Made by a program: the position numbers and the translations under genes
Assembly: GCA_030431475.1 (NCBI GenBank)
Contig: JAUIJD010000002.1
Coordinates: forward strand, 124,001-188,000
DNA: 64,000 nucleotides
Direction of reading: 5' to 3'
Origin: Verrucomicrobiia bacterium
GTDB taxonomy: Bacteria > Verrucomicrobiota > Verrucomicrobiia > Verrucomicrobiales > Akkermansiaceae
Shown here: positions 7,912 through 17,132 of the stretch, piece by piece
Numbering within the stretch: position 1 is the first letter of the stretch
Layout of the letters: each line of letters begins with the position of its first letter
Notes under the pieces: model-generated
What the model saw: the letters and a program-made list of their open reading frames with translations, nothing else
What the model was told of the DNA's origin: nothing
Database searches by the model: none

Positions 7912-9426
7912 ATGAAAGCAAAGAAGGTTGTGATCGTGGGGGCGGGCCCCGGTGGACTCACGGCGGGCATGATCCTCGCCCGCCGGGGATTCGACGTGAC
8001 CATCGTCGAGAAGCAGGACCGCGTGGGCGGCCGGAACGGGGAACTCAAGGTCGGCGACTACTCGTTCGACACCGGCCCGACCTTCCTTCACCAGAAGTTC
8101 ACCCTCGATGAGGTTTTCCGCGAGGCGGGACGCGACGCGGACGACTATCTGGACCTGGTGCTGCTCGACCCGATGACCCGTCTCACCTGGGGCGAGGTGT
8201 CGATGGAGACGACCTGCGACGAGCAGCGCATGCATGCCAACGTGGCGGCCGCGTTCCCCGGCAACGAGGACGGATATCGCCGCTTCATGGAGGACCATGC
8301 GGCCAAACTGAAGGCGATCTTCCCGTGTCTGCAGCGGCCCTACCACCAGCTCCGGTCCTATCTCAACACCTCGCTGGTGCCGGCATTGCCCTACGTCGCC
8401 ACGACGAAGTCGGTGGTCGACGTCCTCGACCACTACTTCCCCGACGACCGGCTCAAGCTCGCCTTCACCTTCCAGGCGAAGTACCTCGGCATGTCACCGT
8501 GGAAATGTCCGGCGCTGTTCAGCATCCTCTCATACATCGAATACAAATACGGCATCTACCACGTGCAGGGCGGGCTGTGCCGCATCTCCGAGGCGATGGC
8601 GAAGGTGTTCGAGGAGCACGGAGGCACGATCCGCCTCGGTGCCTCGGTCAAGGAGCTGAAGTTCTCCGGCGGACGCGTGACCGGGGTCGAACTCGACGGC
8701 GGCGAGCTGCTCGAGTGCGATGATGCGGTGGTCAACGCCGACTACGCGCACGCGATGACCTCGCTGATGAACGGTCGCTCCCGGTCTCCGGAACGGATGG
8801 GGCGCAAGAAGTTCTCGTGCTCGACCTTCATGCTCTACCTCGGACTGGACACCATCTACCGCGACGAGCCCCACCATCACATCCTGTTTGCCGACGACTA
8901 CGAGCGGAACGTCCGGGAGATCCAGGGCGAGCGCGAGCTTTCCGACGACATGTCGATCTATGTGCGGAACTCCAGCGTGACCGACCCCCTCGTCGCGCCG
9001 GAGGGGCACTCCGGTCTCTACGTGCTGGTGCCGACGATCAACACGCGCCACGTCACCGACTGGGATCCGCTGCGCCAGGAATATCGCGACAAGGTGCTGG
9101 AGCGGATCGAGCGGCGCACCGGCATGAAGGACCTCCGGGCGCACATCGTCGAGGAGCGCATCATCGACCCGGGCGGGTGGCGCGACGGACTCGACGTGTT
9201 CATGGGCGCGACCTTCAATCTCGCCCACACCCTCGACCAGATGCTCTACCTGCGTCCGCACAACCGCATGCAGGGCTTCGAGAACCTCTACCTCGTCGGC
9301 GGCGGCACCCATCCGGGCAGCGGACTTCCGACCATCTACGAAAGCGGCCGGATCTCCTCGAACCTGCTGTGCGAGCGGCATGGCGTTGACTACGAGCGGG
9401 TCGATCTCGCGCCGGCATTTCTGTGA
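7912..9426 (+). CDS. CrtI-family FAD-dependent phytoene desaturase/carotenoid oxidoreductase
   Basis: 504 residues. The N-terminal Rossmann FAD motif is VVIVGAGPGGLTAGMIL (residues 6-22), followed by VEKQDRVGGRNG. The C-terminal FAD motif LYLVGGGTHPGSGLPTIYES near 461-480 is the bacterial phytoene dehydrogenase signature. The reaction would be carotenoid desaturation or oxidation at the membrane. No phytoene synthase or other carotenoid gene is next to it, so the exact substrate (phytoene, diapophytoene or a later intermediate) cannot be decided. Start at 7912 follows a run ending GCGATG; the gene is divergent from gluQ. Confidence 0.85.
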   Translation: MKAKKVVIVGAGPGGLTAGMILARRGFDVTIVEKQDRVGGRNGELKVGDYSFDTGPTFLHQKFTLDEVFREAGRDADDYLDLVLLDPMTRLTWGEVSMETTCDEQRMHANVAAAFPGNEDGYRRFMEDHAAKLKAIFPCLQRPYHQLRSYLNTSLVPALPYVATTKSVVDVLDHYFPDDRLKLAFTFQAKYLGMSPWKCPALFSILSYIEYKYGIYHVQGGLCRISEAMAKVFEEHGGTIRLGASVKELKFSGGRVTGVELDGGELLECDDAVVNADYAHAMTSLMNGRSRSPERMGRKKFSCSTFMLYLGLDTIYRDEPHHHILFADDYERNVREIQGERELSDDMSIYVRNSSVTDPLVAPEGHSGLYVLVPTINTRHVTDWDPLRQEYRDKVLERIERRTGMKDLRAHIVEERIIDPGGWRDGLDVFMGATFNLAHTLDQMLYLRPHNRMQGFENLYLVGGGTHPGSGLPTIYESGRISSNLLCERHGVDYERVDLAPAFL

Positions 9427-9431
9427 GGGGA

Positions 9432-9580
9432 GGGACGCGCGACGCGGTCGCGCATCGCCTGGCCCCGGCGGCGTGAGCGATCTTCTGCGTCGTCTCCCCA
9501 TTCGCTCCCGGCCCGGGCATCCTGGTCGATCACCCCCTCCTCTCCTTCACTCCGCGGAGCGCGACAGCGTCGCGAGTCCC
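9432..9580. repeat. Intergenic inverted-repeat element, copy 1
   Basis: A left arm at 9432-9453 (beginning GGGACGCGCGACGC) is matched by a right arm at 9559-9580 whose reverse complement agrees at about 20 of 22 positions. The arms enclose about 105 bp with no gene. A second copy with the same arms lies at 29350-29485. Both copies begin just 3' of a gene stop. The whole gap 9427-9658 holds nothing else I can identify. Confidence 0.7.
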
Positions 9581-9658
9581 TGGACCGCTCCGGTTTGTCC
9601 TTGCCCCGGCGGGGCGGATCGGGAGAATCCGCGCCCCCGGTTTCCGGGACCCCGAGCC

Positions 9659-10639
9659 ATGAACGCGACTTTCCAAGAGATCGGTGCCTGTCTTGAAGAA
9701 GCGGAGTCTTTCGCGCTGCTGAGCCACGTCCGGCCCGACGGCGATGCCATCGGTTCCCAGATTGCCCTCGGGTTCGCGCTGGAAGCCATGGGCAAGAAGG
9801 TGCGCCTGATCAATGAGGACGGGCTTCCCGACAACCTGGCCTTCATGGCGGGGGGCGACCGCATCGAGACACCGCCGGAGGCACCGGTGGAGGTCGATGT
9901 GGTGATCGCGCTGGATACGGCGACCAAGCCGCGGCTCGGTGACAAGGCACTGGCCTGCGTGGAGGGCTGCAAGCGCTGGATCAACATCGATCATCACAAG
10001 TCCAATCCCGGCTACGGCGACCTCAACCACATCGACGACGGCAGCCCGGCGACCGGTCAGATCCTCTACGACCTGATCACCGAGCTCAGCCTGCCGATGC
10101 CGCCCGAGACGCGCGACGCGATCTACGTCGCCGTGTCCACCGACACCGGTTCGTTCCAGTATTCGGGCACCACGGTCGATACCTACGAAATGGCCGCCGA
10201 CCTGGTGCGCCGCGGTCTCGACGTCGGCGGAATCAACGCACTGACCTACGACAACCATCCAATGCGTCGGGTCGAGCTGATGCGCGCGCTGCTGAACACG
10301 CTGGAGGTCGAGTCGGAGGGCCGTGTGGCCCACTGGCAGCTGACGATGGACGCGGTGCGCGGTCTCGGCCTGAAGCCGGAGGACAGCGAAGGACTGATCG
10401 ACATCATCCGCGCCATCCAGGGGGTGATCGTCGCCCTGTTCTTCGAGGAGCTCGACACGGGGAAGATCCGGGTCTCGATGCGCTCGAAGGACAAGCGGGT
10501 GGACGCCTGCAAGGTGTGCCAGCAGTTCGGAGGCGGTGGCCACTCGCTGGCGGCCGGCATCCGGATGCCCGGGCCGATTGACGAGGCGCGACGCCAGGTG
10601 ATCGCCGCCGTGAATGAAGAACTTTCCCAACTCGACTGA
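9659..10639 (+). CDS. nrnA: NrnA-like DHH/DHHA1 phosphoesterase (nanoRNase/pAp phosphatase)
   Basis: 326 residues from the ATG at 9659. It degrades nanoRNAs of two to four nucleotides and/or dephosphorylates pAp in the cytosol. The DHH-type metal motifs are visible: SHVRPDGDAIGS near 21-32, the INIDHHKSN stretch near 104-112, and DTGSFQYSG near 161. The DHHA1 domain ends in the GGGGHSLAAGIRM substrate motif near 297-309. It overlaps truB by one base (TGATG), so translation is probably coupled; nrnA-truB-ribF is a common bacterial order. Confidence 0.9.
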   Translation: MNATFQEIGACLEEAESFALLSHVRPDGDAIGSQIALGFALEAMGKKVRLINEDGLPDNLAFMAGGDRIETPPEAPVEVDVVIALDTATKPRLGDKALACVEGCKRWINIDHHKSNPGYGDLNHIDDGSPATGQILYDLITELSLPMPPETRDAIYVAVSTDTGSFQYSGTTVDTYEMAADLVRRGLDVGGINALTYDNHPMRRVELMRALLNTLEVESEGRVAHWQLTMDAVRGLGLKPEDSEGLIDIIRAIQGVIVALFFEELDTGKIRVSMRSKDKRVDACKVCQQFGGGGHSLAAGIRMPGPIDEARRQVIAAVNEELSQLD

Positions 10640-11373
10640 TGAGCCGACCCAATCCTGTTTCGAATGTCCCCGCCGGGGTGCTGGTGATCGACAAGGCACC
10701 CGACATGACCTCGCACGACGTGGTCGCCATCGCGCGGCGCTCGCTCGGCACGAGGAAGATCGGGCACTGTGGCACGCTCGATCCGATGGCGACCGGTCTC
10801 CTGATGCTGGTGGTCGAGCGGGCGACGAAGATCCAGGACCTCCTCATGAGCGAGGACAAGGAATACGTGGGGACCCTCACGCTCGGAACCACCACCAACA
10901 CCCAGGACCGTCAGGGCGAGCCGGTGGAGGAGAAGGAGGTGCCAGCATTCTCCGCCGAGGAGATCGACGGAGCGTTTTCCGAGTTCACCGGGGAGTTTGA
11001 ACAGATCCCGCCGATGGTCTCGGCGATCAAGAAGGACGGGGTGCCGCTCTACAAACTCGCCCGCAAGGGCCAGGAGGTGAAGCGCGACCCGCGCCCGGTG
11101 CGCGTCGAACGCTACGAGGTGAGCCGTGTCGAGCTGCCGGAGGTGGACTTCACCGTCGAGTGCTCGAAGGGCTTCTACGTCCGCACCTACGCTCACGACA
11201 TCGGCCAGAAGCTCGGCTGCGGCGCCCACCTCAGCGCCCTGCGGCGGGTGCGTTCGGGGCGTTTCACCCTCGATCGTGCGATCGATATCGACACCCTCAA
11301 GACCGCGCCGCGCGAGGATCTCTACAAGCAGATCATCAGCCTGGCGGAGATCTCGCTGATGCGCGGGGCGTGA
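10639..11373 (+). CDS. truB: tRNA pseudouridine(55) synthase TruB
   Basis: 244 residues. It makes pseudouridine 55 in the T-loop of tRNAs. The N-terminal GVLVIDKAPDMTSHDVV and the catalytic motif KIGHCGTLDPMATGLL (catalytic Asp in TLDP, about residue 50) are canonical. The C-terminal region FTVECSKGFYVRTYAHDIG is also typical. The C-terminal PUA domain is absent or minimal, giving a short form. It overlaps nrnA by one base and is followed by a strong palindrome at 11379. Confidence 0.95.
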   Translation: MSRPNPVSNVPAGVLVIDKAPDMTSHDVVAIARRSLGTRKIGHCGTLDPMATGLLMLVVERATKIQDLLMSEDKEYVGTLTLGTTTNTQDRQGEPVEEKEVPAFSAEEIDGAFSEFTGEFEQIPPMVSAIKKDGVPLYKLARKGQEVKRDPRPVRVERYEVSRVELPEVDFTVECSKGFYVRTYAHDIGQKLGCGAHLSALRRVRSGRFTLDRAIDIDTLKTAPREDLYKQIISLAEISLMRGA

Positions 11374-11378
11374 CTTTT

Positions 11379-11439
11379 GGAGCATCGACATTTCTGTCGA
11401 TCTTCAAGCAATGGGGATCGACAGAAATGTCGATGCTCC
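11379..11439. repeat. Perfect 24-bp inverted repeat with nested hairpins
   Basis: Arms 11379-11402 (starting GGAGCATCGACATTTC) and 11416-11439 are exact reverse complements separated by a 13-base loop. Each arm itself contains a smaller hairpin (ATCGACA-TTTC-TGTCGAT). It lies 5 bp after the truB stop and may act as a terminator for nrnA-truB, but there is no T tract. The nested symmetry is more like a REP/MITE-type mobile palindrome. Confidence 0.75.
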
Positions 11440-11460
11440 GGAAAGTCCTGGCGGCAATCG

Positions 11461-12015
11461 ATGGAAGAGAACCCTTATCAGGCGCCCCGTGTCGCCGAGG
11501 TGGCGGCCGAGGAGGCGATCTCCGACCCGGAGCGCATCCGGCGGGAGCACCTGAAGCATGAGACCTCGCTGAAAGGGGCGGGTTCGTTGATTTTTCTGGG
11601 CGGGCTGCTTCTCGGAATCGTGGCGGCGACCTCCGTGGCGGGCTTTGCGACCCAGGCCGGATCGATCAGTGGATCGGAGATGGTGCTGCTCCTTGTCTTC
11701 GTGATCCTCTGCGCGTTTCAGATCACGGTCGGGATCGGGCTCCGCGGGCTCGCGCCATGGTCGTGGATTCCCGCCCTGATCGCCTCCGCTCTTTCGCTTT
11801 TCAGTTTTCCGGTGGGTACCCTGCTCGGGGGCTATTTTCTCTACCTGCTGATCGCTCCCAAGGGACGTCGCATTCTTTCCGCCGAGTATCGCGAGGTCCG
11901 GCGCCAGACCCCTCACATCAAGTACCGGACGCCGTGGTGGATGTGGGCGATCCTGCTGCTCGTCGTGCTGGTGGTCGTCGGGTCGATCGTGTGGTTGGTC
12001 ACGCCTCGTCCCTGA
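11461..12015 (+). CDS. Four-helix membrane protein with ENPYQAP N-terminus
   Basis: 184 residues from the ATG at 11461. The N-terminus MEENPYQAPRV is a short motif that I associate with many small membrane proteins of planctomycetes and verrucomicrobia. Hydrophobic segments are near 40-65, 72-92, 96-122 and 155-180. The function is unknown. An upstream in-frame start at 11377 would run through the palindrome and is unlikely. It lies between truB and ribF but has no evident functional link to either. Confidence 0.7.
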   Translation: MEENPYQAPRVAEVAAEEAISDPERIRREHLKHETSLKGAGSLIFLGGLLLGIVAATSVAGFATQAGSISGSEMVLLLVFVILCAFQITVGIGLRGLAPWSWIPALIASALSLFSFPVGTLLGGYFLYLLIAPKGRRILSAEYREVRRQTPHIKYRTPWWMWAILLLVVLVVVGSIVWLVTPRP

Positions 12016-12061
12016 CGGCTTTGCGGTGGCCAGATCGTCGAACGCCTTGCAGGATCGCTGC

Positions 12062-12994
12062 GTGAGGCGGCTCTCATCGATGGAGGAATTGCGCGGGCTT
12101 GAGGCGCCGGTGCATCTGGCGCTCGGGGTTTTCGACGGAGTCCATCTCGGCCATCAGGAGGTGATCGGGCGGGCGGTTGCGGCAGCCCGTCGCGAAGGCG
12201 GCTCCGCGGGGGTGCTGACCTTCGACCCCTACCCGTTGTGGGTCCTGGCTCCGGAGAAGGCGCCGAAGCGGCTGTTGGCGTCGCTCGATCACAAGGCCGG
12301 CATTCTCGGCGACCTGTCGGTGGATTTCCTGCTGGCGCTTCCCTTCGACCGCGAGCAGGCGAAGGTCGAGGCGGAGGACTTCGTGGCCGCGCTGGTGGAT
12401 GCCGGGGCCCGCACGATCTGTGCGGGGGAGGACTGGCGTTTCGGGCATCGGCGGGGCGGGGACCGCCTGCTGCTGAGATCGATGGCGGATCGGCTCGGCT
12501 TTCACTTCGAGGCCGTGCCTCCGGTGATGAAGGACGGCGACCGGATCAGCAGCACCCGCATCCGGCAGGCGGTCCGGGACGGCAATCTGGAGGCGGCCGC
12601 CCGGATGCTCGGCCGACCCTACACCGTGGCGGGGGAGGTGGTGAAAGGCCGCCAGCTCGGTCGGGAGCTGGGGTTTCCGACCGCGAACCTGGAGCGCGGT
12701 GAGGAGCAGTACCCGCCCGACGGGGTGTGGGCGGTCCGGGCCTCCTTCGACGGCAGGGTGGAGGACGGCGTGGCGAACCTCGGCCTGAGGCCCACCGTTG
12801 ATGGCGAATCGAGGCTGCTGGAGGTGCATCTTCTCGATCCACCGCCCGATCTCTACGGGAAGACGCTCGAGGTCGAGTTCGTCCGGCGCATCCGGGGTCA
12901 GGAGCGGTTCGAGGGGCTCGAGGCGCTCAAAGCGCAGATCGCCCGGGACCGCGAGCGGGCCTGTGGGATTTTGCGCTCCGGCGACGAGGCCTGA
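12062..12994 (+). CDS. ribF: Bifunctional riboflavin kinase/FAD synthetase RibF
   Basis: 310 residues. It converts riboflavin to FMN and then FAD. The adenylyltransferase domain is N-terminal (ALGVFDGVHLGHQEV, with the HxGH motif, and SSTRIRQAVRDG near 172-183). The flavokinase domain is C-terminal (GRQLGRELGFPTANLE, and the GVANLGLRPTV stretch). The GTG at 12062 is chosen because an AGGA sits 7 bp upstream (12051-12054) and the length before FDGVH matches family members. An ATG at 12080 or a GTG at 12026 are alternatives. Confidence 0.92.
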   Translation: MRRLSSMEELRGLEAPVHLALGVFDGVHLGHQEVIGRAVAAARREGGSAGVLTFDPYPLWVLAPEKAPKRLLASLDHKAGILGDLSVDFLLALPFDREQAKVEAEDFVAALVDAGARTICAGEDWRFGHRRGGDRLLLRSMADRLGFHFEAVPPVMKDGDRISSTRIRQAVRDGNLEAAARMLGRPYTVAGEVVKGRQLGRELGFPTANLERGEEQYPPDGVWAVRASFDGRVEDGVANLGLRPTVDGESRLLEVHLLDPPPDLYGKTLEVEFVRRIRGQERFEGLEALKAQIARDRERACGILRSGDEA

Positions 12995-13075
12995 AGAGGA
13001 GCTCCCGTGAACGTAATTTCCGGATTTTCGGCTTACGCTGAAGGGTTCGGCCCCCTATAAGCCCGCGGAAACCCG

Positions 13076-15484
13076 ATGCCTTTTCTTCGCTTTTCGAAAT
13101 CCTCATCCATCCGGCCGCTTCTGGGCCTGGTGGCGATCGCCTGCGCGGCCGGCGATGTGCGCGCCGGAGAGTCCGAGCTTTCCGATCTGGCGAGGGCCGA
13201 GGTGAATCGTCGCGCGAACGCGTCCGCCGAGGCCCAGCAGCTTCTGATCAAGGGAGACGAGGCCTACGAAGCCGGGCGCTACGCCGAGGCCACCGAGGCC
13301 TACCGTGGCGCGGTCGATCTGCTGCCGGACAATGCGCCGGTGGTGGCGGACCAGCGGGAGGCGGCCCTCCAGCGTTTTTCCCAGGCGTCGGTCGAGCGGG
13401 CACGGGAGCTGCGCCGCCTCGGCGATCTCGAGGGCGCCAACCGGGCACTCGATGCGGTGCTCGAGGATACGGTGGCGCCCGACGATGCCGCCGCGCTCTC
13501 GATGCGCGAGCAACTGGAGGACCCGATCCGGACCAACCCGGCCAGTTCGAAAGAGCACAGCTCCGACATTGAGGAGGTTCGCCTGCTGCTCTACAAGGCG
13601 CAGGGGGCTTTCGACCTCGGGAAGTATGATCAAGCCCACGCCGTCTACGAGGATGTGCTGAGGGTCGACCCCTACAACTCGGCGGCGCGCCGGGGCATGG
13701 AGCGGGTCGCGGCGGCCCGTTCGCTGTATCACAAGGCGGCCTACGACCAGACGCGCTCGGACATGCTGGCGATGGTCGACTCGCAGTGGGAGACCTCCGT
13801 GCCTCCGGAAGTGCCGCTCCGGGTCGGTGGGGATTTCTCCGGCGGTGGCGGAGTGGTCGACTACATCGACAAGCTCGAGTCGCTGACCGTCCCGATCGTC
13901 GCGCTGGAAGACGTCACGCTTCCCGAGGCGGTGGACTTTCTCCGCGCCCAGTCGATCCAGCTCGACAGCGGTGAGCCCGACCCCGCGCAACGCGGCATCA
14001 ACTTCGTGATCGATGTCGGCGGTCCGGACTCCGAGATCGGAAAGGAGATCCGCAGCCGGGCCTTCTCGCTCAGCCTCCGGGGAGCGACCCTTTCCCAGTT
14101 GGTCGACTACGTCGCCAAGTCCACCGGCACCGAGGCGGTGCGTCAGCCTTTTGCCATCGTGTTCCGTCCGGTGGGGGCCGACCTCGGCGATCTCGTCGCG
14201 CGGACCTACCGGGTTCCTCCGGATTTCCTCACCAGCAGCGTGTTTGATGAAGAGGGTGCCCAACAGGCGAATCTGGATCCTTTCGCACCCGAGCAGGAGA
14301 ACGAGGGACTGCTGGCCCGCCGGCTGACGGCGGAGGAGAAACTGAAGAAGCTCGGCGTGCCGTTTCCCGAAGGGGCCTCGGCCGCCTTCTACTCCAGCAG
14401 CAGCACCCTTCAGGTCCGCAACACCCCGGTGAACCACTCTCTCGTCGAGCAGATCGTCGAAACCATCGCCAACGAGGAGCCGACCTCGGTGGTGGTCGAG
14501 GTGAAACTCATCCGGACCCAGCAGGAGATCCTCGAGGAGCTGGGATTCGACTGGGTGCTCGCACCTTTCGGACTCTCCGCCAACAGCACCTTCCTGAGCG
14601 GTGGCACGCAGGGCAACGGGGGGGACCTGGGCGATGTGCCGATCTTCCCGCCGGTCGCCTTCGATGGTCGCCCGGTCACTGCCGGCAACCGAAGCGGCAA
14701 CTCGGCGATCAGCAGCAATGCGATCGATCAGGCCATCCTCGGGCGCAACGCGGTGTCCCCGGATCTCCGGGCGCCGGGAATCCTCGGCCTCAACGGGGTC
14801 TTCGGCGACGGGCAGGTGGCCGTGCTGATGCGGGGCCTCAACCAGAAGACCGGCACCGACCTGGCCGCCGTGCCGACCGTGACGACCCGCAGCGGTCAGC
14901 AGGCGTCGATCGAGATCATGCGCGAGTTCATCTACCCGACGGAGTATGAGCCGCCGGAACTGCCGAACTCGGTCGGCACCAACGCCGAGGGCATCTACCC
15001 GGTGACCCCGGCGACGCCGACCGCCTTCGAGATGCGCCGGGTCGGCGTGACGCTTGAAGTGCTCCCGACGGCGAGCCAGGACAAGAGCCACGTCGACATC
15101 AGCCTCAAGCCCGAGTTCACCGACTTCGACGGCTTTGTGAACTACGGTTCACCGATTCTCGGCGGTGGAGGGGCTCTCGGACTCGGAGGACTCCTCGGGG
15201 CGACCGAACCGCAGCTGATCACGGAGAATGCGATCCTCATGCCCGTCTTCTCGAAGTCGGGAACCGAGACGGCCCTGACCGTGGCCGACGGGGCGACCAT
15301 CGTGATCGGTGGCCTTCTCGAGGAGCGCAACGAGAACGTGGAGGACAAGGTTCCCGTTCTCGGAGACGTGCCCGTCGTCGGCCGCCTTTTCCAGACCAAG
15401 TCGACGGCGCCGGTGCGCCGCGCGATCATCTTCCTGGTCAAGGTGCGTGTCGTCGATGCCGCCGGCCGCCCCTTCAATCCCTGA
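13076..15484 (+). CDS. Secretin of the Amuc_1098 (type IV pilus-like) family
   Basis: 802 residues, outer-membrane channel. There is a signal peptide (residues 1-30, cleavage after DVRA). TPR-like helical repeats at about 40-220 contain two GDEAYEAGRYAEAT / GAFDLGKYDQAHAVYEDVL-type motifs. Small N-domains lie in the middle, and the secretin core in the last 350 residues (VVVEVKLIRTQQEILEELGFDW, then TVADGATIVIGGLLEERNE and VPVLGDVPVVGRLFQ near the end). Length and TPR-plus-secretin order fit the Akkermansia Amuc_1098 family. In Akkermansia the secretin is grouped with PilM/N/O-like genes; those are not adjacent here. A weak TATAAG (13056-13061) precedes the gene. Confidence 0.82.
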   Translation: MPFLRFSKSSSIRPLLGLVAIACAAGDVRAGESELSDLARAEVNRRANASAEAQQLLIKGDEAYEAGRYAEATEAYRGAVDLLPDNAPVVADQREAALQRFSQASVERARELRRLGDLEGANRALDAVLEDTVAPDDAAALSMREQLEDPIRTNPASSKEHSSDIEEVRLLLYKAQGAFDLGKYDQAHAVYEDVLRVDPYNSAARRGMERVAAARSLYHKAAYDQTRSDMLAMVDSQWETSVPPEVPLRVGGDFSGGGGVVDYIDKLESLTVPIVALEDVTLPEAVDFLRAQSIQLDSGEPDPAQRGINFVIDVGGPDSEIGKEIRSRAFSLSLRGATLSQLVDYVAKSTGTEAVRQPFAIVFRPVGADLGDLVARTYRVPPDFLTSSVFDEEGAQQANLDPFAPEQENEGLLARRLTAEEKLKKLGVPFPEGASAAFYSSSSTLQVRNTPVNHSLVEQIVETIANEEPTSVVVEVKLIRTQQEILEELGFDWVLAPFGLSANSTFLSGGTQGNGGDLGDVPIFPPVAFDGRPVTAGNRSGNSAISSNAIDQAILGRNAVSPDLRAPGILGLNGVFGDGQVAVLMRGLNQKTGTDLAAVPTVTTRSGQQASIEIMREFIYPTEYEPPELPNSVGTNAEGIYPVTPATPTAFEMRRVGVTLEVLPTASQDKSHVDISLKPEFTDFDGFVNYGSPILGGGGALGLGGLLGATEPQLITENAILMPVFSKSGTETALTVADGATIVIGGLLEERNENVEDKVPVLGDVPVVGRLFQTKSTAPVRRAIIFLVKVRVVDAAGRPFNP

Positions 15485-15535
15485 GGCGCTCGATCAGGCG
15501 CCCCACCGCTCGAACGGCCTTTCCGTCCGAATTCC

Positions 15536-17068
15536 ATGCCCGAGACCGAACCGGACAACTACTCGATCGACGAGATGATGCAGCGCCTGCAGGCGCGCGG
15601 TGAGCGCCCTGCCGAGGGTGAGCCACAGCTCGTGACGAGACCCGACGGGTCCCAGGTGGTCAAGGTGCGCAAGCGCAAGCGCCGCAGCCACCAGCCCCAC
15701 AAGGAGGCCGAGAAAAAGCGTCGGCGTCGAACCCTGCTGGTGACCTCCATCGTGATGGTGCTGCTGATGGCCGGGGTGCTCTCGTTCATCGGCTGGTTCT
15801 TCTATCTCAACAGCGGCGGATACCGGGACGAGGTCGCGGGCCGCATCGAGGCGTGGACGGGGGCCGATCTGGAGATGCGTGCCTTTCGGGCGACCCCGGT
15901 GAACGCCGCGGCGGATCTGGTGGAGCTGACCTGGCCGGAGGACATGCCGGCCGCTCGACTGAAGCTTCACCATCTGCGCGGCGACCTGCGCCTCTCCAGC
16001 CACCTCACGGGGAGCTGGGATGGCGAACAGCTCGGCGCGAGCAGCGGCGAACTGGTGCTGCGGGCGGTCCCGCAACCCGGGGCGATGTCCATGCCCGAGG
16101 AGCCTCTCCCGTTCCGCATGCCGATCCGGGTCAATCAGCTCAACGTCCGCTTCGGGGAGGGGGAGCGCGCGGCTTTCGCCGTCTACAAGGCGAATGCCAG
16201 CATGACGGTGCCCGACCCGGAGCAACCGGAGCCCAACGTCATCCTCCAGAACGGAACCTGCCGTGTCGGGAAGTGGGGGCGCTTCGTGGTCGATTTTGCC
16301 TCGCTCCGACTGGGCGGCGACGGCACCTACCTCGGTGCCCTGCGATTGTCGCCCGAAGGGATGGAGGACTCGGAGTTCGAGATTCTCGGCGAGGGATATC
16401 CGGCGATTCCGCTCGAGGGCGGGGAGGCGGAGTTTGAGTTGCGGGTCTCGGCAATGCCGTCGTTGGTGCTCTTCGGCAACGGACTCGGCACCGTGATCGA
16501 GGGGACCTTCGAAACCCTGCCGGAGGACTCGACGGGGCGGGCCCGGATCGATGTGACCCGTCTCGATGGTCTCGGCATCGACGCGCCGGTGCGAAGCACC
16601 GCCGGTTCCGACCTCAAGTTCTACCGCTTTCCCATGTTCGAGGTGCTCGGCGACGCGCTCGATACCGCCCGTTTCGTCCAACCGCACTTCGATCCGGAGT
16701 CCTCCCTGCGGGTGGTCCGGACGGCCGACAAGGTCGCCCTCGAGGATCTGGACCTGGTGGCCGAGGGGATGATGCGGGTTCGTGGTCGGATCGAGGAGGG
16801 GGCGGGCGGCCGGCTCTCCGGCACCATCGAGCTCGGGGTGGCCGATTCCTTCCTGGTGCTCGCCGAGACCCGGGCGGTGCCGCGGGTGTTCGACAAGACC
16901 GCGGGGGGCTATCACTGGGCCACCATCGAACTGTCGGGCACCACCAAGGCTCCGGCCGACGATCTGGCGAGCCAGCTGGCGGGCACCCTGGAGACCATTC
17001 CGCCGGCGGCGGATGGTGCCGGCGGACTGGAGGATGAGTTCTTCAATCTCACGACTCCCGAGGAGTAG
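15536..17068 (+). CDS. AsmA-like bitopic membrane protein
   Basis: 510 residues. A cytoplasmic N-terminus is very rich in Lys/Arg (KVRKRKRRSHQPHKEAEKKR, near 45-64). One transmembrane helix follows (about 68-92) and then a large periplasmic region. The segment just after the helix (RDEVAGRIEAWTGADLEMRAF) resembles the start of AsmA/DUF3971-type lipid-transfer proteins, and the rest is beta-rich, as in that fold. It starts 51 bp after the secretin stop on the same strand, so it may belong to the same envelope system. I cannot assign it to a named family with certainty. Confidence 0.6.
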   Translation: MPETEPDNYSIDEMMQRLQARGERPAEGEPQLVTRPDGSQVVKVRKRKRRSHQPHKEAEKKRRRRTLLVTSIVMVLLMAGVLSFIGWFFYLNSGGYRDEVAGRIEAWTGADLEMRAFRATPVNAAADLVELTWPEDMPAARLKLHHLRGDLRLSSHLTGSWDGEQLGASSGELVLRAVPQPGAMSMPEEPLPFRMPIRVNQLNVRFGEGERAAFAVYKANASMTVPDPEQPEPNVILQNGTCRVGKWGRFVVDFASLRLGGDGTYLGALRLSPEGMEDSEFEILGEGYPAIPLEGGEAEFELRVSAMPSLVLFGNGLGTVIEGTFETLPEDSTGRARIDVTRLDGLGIDAPVRSTAGSDLKFYRFPMFEVLGDALDTARFVQPHFDPESSLRVVRTADKVALEDLDLVAEGMMRVRGRIEEGAGGRLSGTIELGVADSFLVLAETRAVPRVFDKTAGGYHWATIELSGTTKAPADDLASQLAGTLETIPPAADGAGGLEDEFFNLTTPEE

Positions 17069-17132
17069 GCCGAGTTCTTTTGCTTGTGGAGCCGGAGTCC
17101 GGCTTCCAGTCTGAGACAGCTTTTCGGCGCGC

